NCBI GenBank assembly: GCA_963677215.1
Contig: OY781919.1
Coordinates: 1,488,001-1,552,000 of the forward strand
Direction: 5' to 3'
Length of the DNA stretch: 64,000 nt
From: G963676795 sp963677215
GTDB lineage: Bacteria > Desulfobacterota > Desulfuromonadia > Desulfuromonadales > Geopsychrobacteraceae
The position numbers and the translations under genes are program-made. Shown in pieces: positions 60,409 to 64,000 of the stretch (positions are counted from its first letter, which is position 1; every line of letters begins with the position of its first letter). The notes under the pieces were generated by a model, which saw only the letters and a program-made list of their open reading frames with translations, did no database searches and was not told the origin of the DNA.

Positions 60409-61596
60409 GCGGGAGAACAGTCGACAGGTACCTTCGTTTCTGTTCCCGGTGAAACCCCTGAACTGAAAAAGAATCATGGTGCTCAGGTTGTCAGTATTCG
60501 GGAGCTTGAAACTGTTCCAGGTCCAACCCTGCCTGGAGCAAAGGTTCCCAGGGGGGGCAGTTCCCCGGTTTATCGCAGGGCGATGGTTGAACTTGCTTTT
60601 CCTCTGGGCAATTTCGGAGTTTCAATTCCAAATCTTTTGGCAACCGTTGCCGGAAACCTTTATGAACTGGGGGAATTTTCGGGTCTGCGTTTGATGGATC
60701 TGGATATCCCCGGAGCCTTTTCGGAAAAATATCCCGGTCCACAATTCGGTATTGAAGGAACCAGGCGGCTGGCAGCTGTCTTTGGACGCCCGCTCATCGG
60801 CACCATCATCAAGCCAAGTATTGGTTTGAAAACCAGAGAATATGCCCCTCTTGTCAGGGAACTGGCCCTGGCCGGCCTTGATTTCGTCAAGGATGATGAG
60901 CTTTGCGCGAATCCCGACTGCGCGCCCTTAAAGGAGCGTGTCGAAACAGTTATGAACGAGATAAATCGAGCTGCCGATAAAACCGGTAAGAAAATGATGT
61001 ATGCCTTCAATATTACGGCAGACATCGATGAGCTGGAAAGAAACCATGACCTGGTTGTCAAGGCCGGCGGGAATTGTGTCATGGTCGGGATAAACAGCAT
61101 TGGCCTGGCAGGTGTCGCGTATCTGCGAAAATTTGCCCAGGTGCCGATCCATGGCCATCGTAACCAGTGGGGGGCAATGAGCCGTTGTCCCCTCCTGGGA
61201 ATGGAATTCAGGGCCTATCAGAAGTTGTGCCGTCTGGCAGGTGTCGATCATCTGCATACCAATGGTGTCGATAATAAATTTTCGGAATCGAACGAAACTG
61301 TTTTCAGGGCGATCAGGGATTGTCTGATGCCGATGTTGGACGGCTATCCTGTTCTGCCGGTTCTGTCCTCGGCTCAGTGGGCCGGGAGTGCAGAGAAGAC
61401 GTTCAGTGCAGTAAAGTCAACGGACCTGTTGCATCTTGCCGGAGGAGGGATCATCGCTCATCCGGGAGGAGCTCAGGCCGGCGTTTTGAGTATGCAGCAA
61501 GGATGGCAGGCTGCCGTCGAGGGGATTCCTTTGGCCCGCTTCGCCGAAAAGCACCCGGAACTGCAGTTGGCGATCGATAAATTCTCTGCAAACTAG
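60409..61596 (+). pseudogene. RuBisCO-like protein (type IV, OiaX-like), N-terminus removed by IS21
   Basis: About 395 codons in one open frame from the IS edge (AGEQSTGTFVSVPGETPELK) to the stop; an in-frame stop lies inside the IS. Normal RLPs have roughly 25 more N-terminal residues, so only the first strand is lost. The active-site Lys (TIIKPSIGL), the carbamylation motif DFVKDDE and HGHRNQWGAM are kept. ATG 60583 could start a 337-residue product lacking the N-terminal domain. Beside a DUF1537 kinase it resembles OiaX, which splits 3-oxo-isoapionate 4-phosphate in apionate catabolism; inference. Confidence 0.8.
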
Positions 61597-61605
61597 AGGG
61601 CTGTT

Positions 61606-62970
61606 ATGAGTATGGACGAATTATTGCTCGCATTCTATGGTGATGACTTCACCGGCTCGACAGACGCGATGGAAGCCTTAACGATCCACGGTTATCGCAC
61701 TGTCCTGTTTCTTGAGCCCCCGTCTGCTGAACTGCTTGCCGATTTTGATGGATTGAGATGTTTCGGTGTTGCAGGAACCAGCCGGGCCAAAAGTCCCGCG
61801 AACATGGAAAGAGAATTACGGCCTGTTTTCTCAGAACTGGCAAAGATACGTGTTCCGCTCATACATTATAAAACCTGTTCTACCTTCGATTCCTCCCCAG
61901 AAATTGGCAGCATCGGCAAGGCGATCGAGTTAAGCCGGGAATATTTCACGGGCCATCAGCAGATCTCCGTTCTGGTTGGGGCTCCCGCGTTGGGGCGCTA
62001 CACCTTTATGGGCAATCATTTTGCACGGATGGGAGATACTGTCTATCGTTTGGACCGCCATCCAACCATGGCAACGCATCCTGTCACTCCGATGACCGAA
62101 GCTGATCTGCGCTTACATTTGCAGAAACAGACCTCTGAGAAGATTGAGCTGATGAGTATCTTCGATCTGTCTGGTTCCTATGCCGAAGTGAAAGATCGTT
62201 TTGAGAAGAAAATGGCTGACGAACCCGGCCTTTGCCTGTTTGATGTCATCGACGATCAGCGCCTGCTTCACTCTGCCCAGTTGATTTGGGATGGAAGAAC
62301 AGAGAGTCCCCAGTTTATAGTCGGTTCTTCCGGCTGGGAATATGCGTTTACCAGTTTTTGGGCAGGGCGGGATCTGGCCTCGCCAGTACCACCGCTGAGT
62401 CAACACGCCGTTAAGGAGGTTGAGCAAATCCTGGTTGTTTCGGGGAGCTGCTCTCCACTGACCGAGGACCAGATCTCTTTTGCCAGCAACGCAGGTTTTC
62501 GGCTGGTCAAGATTCCGATTCATCAGATAACGGATTTGAATAGCCTTTCCAGAACCTTTGTGGAAGAGATCCTGGCGTTGGTCAAGAGTGGTGAAAACGT
62601 CCTTTTGTATACTGCGGCCGGTCAGAAGGACAATTCAATAGCGTTGGCCCGAGAGCATTTTAAAGCGAAGGGGATCGCTCTATCTGATACGGGAGAGGTG
62701 ATTGGCCGATATCTTGGCCGAGTGGCTAAGGAAGTTGTAGATAGATCGGCGATTCGGAGAATTGTCGTCGCTGGCGGTGATACTTCCGGATTTGTGACAA
62801 AAGAATTGGGAGTTTACGGTCTGGAAATGATTTGCCCAATATCGCCTGGTGCCCCCTTATGTAAGGGGTACACCTATCAACCAAACCCGTATGGATTGGA
62901 GCTTGCTCTGAAGGGTGGGCAGATGGGCGAAAAAGATTATTTTGTCAGGGCATTGAATGCGGGTAAGTGA
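61606..62970 (+). CDS. Four-carbon acid sugar kinase family protein (DUF1537, OiaK-like)
   Basis: A 454-residue kinase of the DUF1537 family, which phosphorylates four-carbon acid sugars and related ketoacids. The N-terminal domain starts LLAFYGDDFTGSTDAMEAL; the C-terminal nucleotide-binding domain has VVAGGDTSGFVTKELG and ISPGAPLCKGY. It starts 9 bases after the RuBisCO-like gene (AGGGCTGTT upstream), so they were one operon. With an RLP partner the best candidate role is 3-oxo-isoapionate 4-kinase (OiaK). Its native promoter has probably been replaced by the IS junction. Confidence 0.85.
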   Translation: MSMDELLLAFYGDDFTGSTDAMEALTIHGYRTVLFLEPPSAELLADFDGLRCFGVAGTSRAKSPANMERELRPVFSELAKIRVPLIHYKTCSTFDSSPEIGSIGKAIELSREYFTGHQQISVLVGAPALGRYTFMGNHFARMGDTVYRLDRHPTMATHPVTPMTEADLRLHLQKQTSEKIELMSIFDLSGSYAEVKDRFEKKMADEPGLCLFDVIDDQRLLHSAQLIWDGRTESPQFIVGSSGWEYAFTSFWAGRDLASPVPPLSQHAVKEVEQILVVSGSCSPLTEDQISFASNAGFRLVKIPIHQITDLNSLSRTFVEEILALVKSGENVLLYTAAGQKDNSIALAREHFKAKGIALSDTGEVIGRYLGRVAKEVVDRSAIRRIVVAGGDTSGFVTKELGVYGLEMICPISPGAPLCKGYTYQPNPYGLELALKGGQMGEKDYFVRALNAGK

Positions 62971-63546
62971 TGGGCTAATCCGGAAAGCACAAACCCACCG
63001 GAATACATCTTCAGCTGGAGGTCTCAATGCCCTTCAGGGTTGTGGTCCGGAACGGCCTGAAGGTAGCCGCTGTTTGTATTTTAATTCCTATTCTCAAATA
63101 ACAGAAGCTCCAGAACAGCGGGGGGCCATTCTGGAGCTTCGGCGGTACGCGGCGAGCTGATCTGATTCAGCTTTTTCAACGGTTGCAGAACCATAATCTT
63201 CATCTTTGAGAGTGTTCTCAATTTAGATGATATCAGGATCTGTTCTCGTTCTTTTCATCATCTATCATTCAGGATGACAAATGATGCCGCCGTCTGTTTC
63301 AAAGTCCGATTTATTATATCGGTTTTGAAAATCATGGCAATCTCCCTGAGGAGAAGAGGGGGATAAGGGTTTAAGCTTTTATCTCACCTCGTTTTGCTAT
63401 GATCTGCCGCGTAAGGAAATTATATCAACAATCGTCTGTTTCGCAATCGATGAGCGCTATTTTTATCTTTCCCGTCCTTTGGCCTGAGCTCCACTCTGGT
63501 TGTGCTATATTTTACAGACAAGCCGGGCCTTTCCAGGGGGAAGATA
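62971..63546. other. Intergenic region before the final gene
   Basis: About 575 bases with no credible open frame. It holds a terminator-like hairpin at 63104-63140, and near 63510 a TATATT box that could belong to the last gene's promoter. Confidence 0.5.
63104..63140 (+). terminator. Terminator-like hairpin after the kinase gene
   Basis: A perfect 12-bp stem (GAAGCTCCAGAA / TTCTGGAGCTTC) with a 13-base loop, 134 bases after the stop. No T-run follows. Confidence 0.55.
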
Positions 63547-64000
63547 ATGAAAGTTATTCTCTATATTCTGCTGGTTTTCTGCCTTGGGATGCTGTTGCCG
63601 CCTGCCAAGATCCAGGCAGTCGACATGCCGGTCCAGCTGACCCAGTCTGAGCAGGACTGGCTTGAGCAGAAATACACCGTTAGGGTTCGTGTTGGCAATT
63701 GGCCTCCCTTCATGTTTTCTGAAGGCGGTTTCCGGGGTATTGCTGTTGACTACATCAAAAAGATATTTGTTCTCCATGGTATTCAGTACGAATTCATTTC
63801 AGACGAGACCATCCCCTGGAACAAGGCACTCGATGCGCTTGGCAAGCATCAGACGATTGATCTGCTGCTGACCGCCAAGATTTCCGAAGAGCGCAAAAAG
63901 ACGATGCTCTTCACTGATGAGTATCTGTTTCTCCCCTGGGTTGTTTTCAGCAGGATGGACTCTCCCTTTATCGCAGGCCTGGATGATCTGGCCGGAAAAT
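63547..64000 (+). CDS. Periplasmic SBP_bac_3-domain protein, N-terminal part (runs off the window)
   Basis: The first 151 codons of a gene cut by the window end. A signal peptide (ILYILLVFCLGMLLPP) is followed by LTQSEQDWLEQKYTVRVRVG and NWPPFMFSEGGFRGIAVDYI, the start of a bacterial extracellular solute-binding family 3 domain. The QxWLxxH/K-x-VRVG-x-x-xWPP-style opening is that of sensor proteins (BvgS-like kinases or cyclases) rather than ABC transporters. GGGGGAAG precedes ATG 63547. The output domain lies beyond the window. Confidence 0.8.
   Translation, partial: MKVILYILLVFCLGMLLPPAKIQAVDMPVQLTQSEQDWLEQKYTVRVRVGNWPPFMFSEGGFRGIAVDYIKKIFVLHGIQYEFISDETIPWNKALDALGKHQTIDLLLTAKISEERKKTMLFTDEYLFLPWVVFSRMDSPFIAGLDDLAGK

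Overview
The window reads as chromosome of a Desulfuromonadales-type bacterium (Desulfuromonas/Geobacter/Pelobacter relatives). The signs are multihaem c-type cytochromes with CxxCH motifs, many hybrid histidine kinases, an AtoE-type short-chain fatty acid carrier under a sigma-54 enhancer-binding regulator, ferredoxins, rubrerythrin and hybrid cluster (Hcp) proteins, moderately GC-rich coding DNA and strong AGGAG ribosome sites. The genus is inference; no rRNA gene is present.

Layout. 1-4.4 kb: end of a chemoreceptor, a Cys-rich PAS protein and a haem-motif (DUF3365) hybrid kinase. 4.4-6.1 kb: a glycosyltransferase and an unknown membrane protein. 6.1-11.3 kb: short-chain fatty acid uptake (atoE) with its own AtoSC-like two-component pair, a good sigma-54 promoter, an enhancer-like palindrome and a palindromic repeat in the leader. 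11.7-16.5 kb: a five-gene LIV-type ABC transporter operon. 17-24.8 kb: housekeeping genes (IMPACT protein, fumarase, EamA transporter, HD nucleotidase, serS) and tRNA-Pro, two tRNA-Ser and tRNA-Arg. 25-32.2 kb: a BvgS-like kinase, then a stress-flavoured block (superoxide dismutase, RpiB, pterin dehydratase, Tat-exported dienelactone hydrolase, DoxX) bracketed by two paralogous small ferredoxins; the 59-residue one is easily missed. 32.7-41.1 kb: a signalling cluster (two tandem REC proteins, a solute-binding protein without a transporter, a 1373-residue kinase with three receivers, CheR, CheB). 41.4-44.3 kb: ferritin, TPR protein, rubredoxin/metallo-beta-lactamase fusion, cobalamin adenosyltransferase.

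The most coherent block is 44.7-55.4 kb, which looks like a hydroxylamine/nitrosative island. It holds hcp, an NrfH/NapC-family tetrahaem protein and an octahaem HAO-family cytochrome (no nrfA). Next come a DUF1858-DUF438-hemerythrin-PAS protein with a cupin, rubrerythrin and a YiiM-type MOSC protein. Last is a second hcp in an operon with hemerythrin, an Fe-S-type conserved protein and a DUF1858 redox-disulfide protein. Three promoters here carry near-identical FNR/Dnr/HcpR-like palindromes (TTGA-N6-TCAA) with a TA-rich -10 about 30-32 bp downstream, which suggests one regulon. The gene set fits nitrite to hydroxylamine (HAO-like) to ammonium (Hcp), the reverse-HURM idea proposed for Nautilia; this is inference.

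55.5-60.4 kb is mobile DNA: an intact tyrosine integrase, a second one cut at its 5' end, and an IS21-family element (istA/istB). The right end of the IS cuts the first codons off a RuBisCO-like protein gene that is followed by a DUF1537 kinase, a pair resembling OiaX/OiaK of apionate catabolism. No target duplication is visible, so the junction probably reflects a rearrangement. The window ends in the first 151 codons of a periplasmic-binding-domain protein. A family of degenerate AT-rich intergenic repeats with a common stem-loop occurs between 27 and 45 kb.
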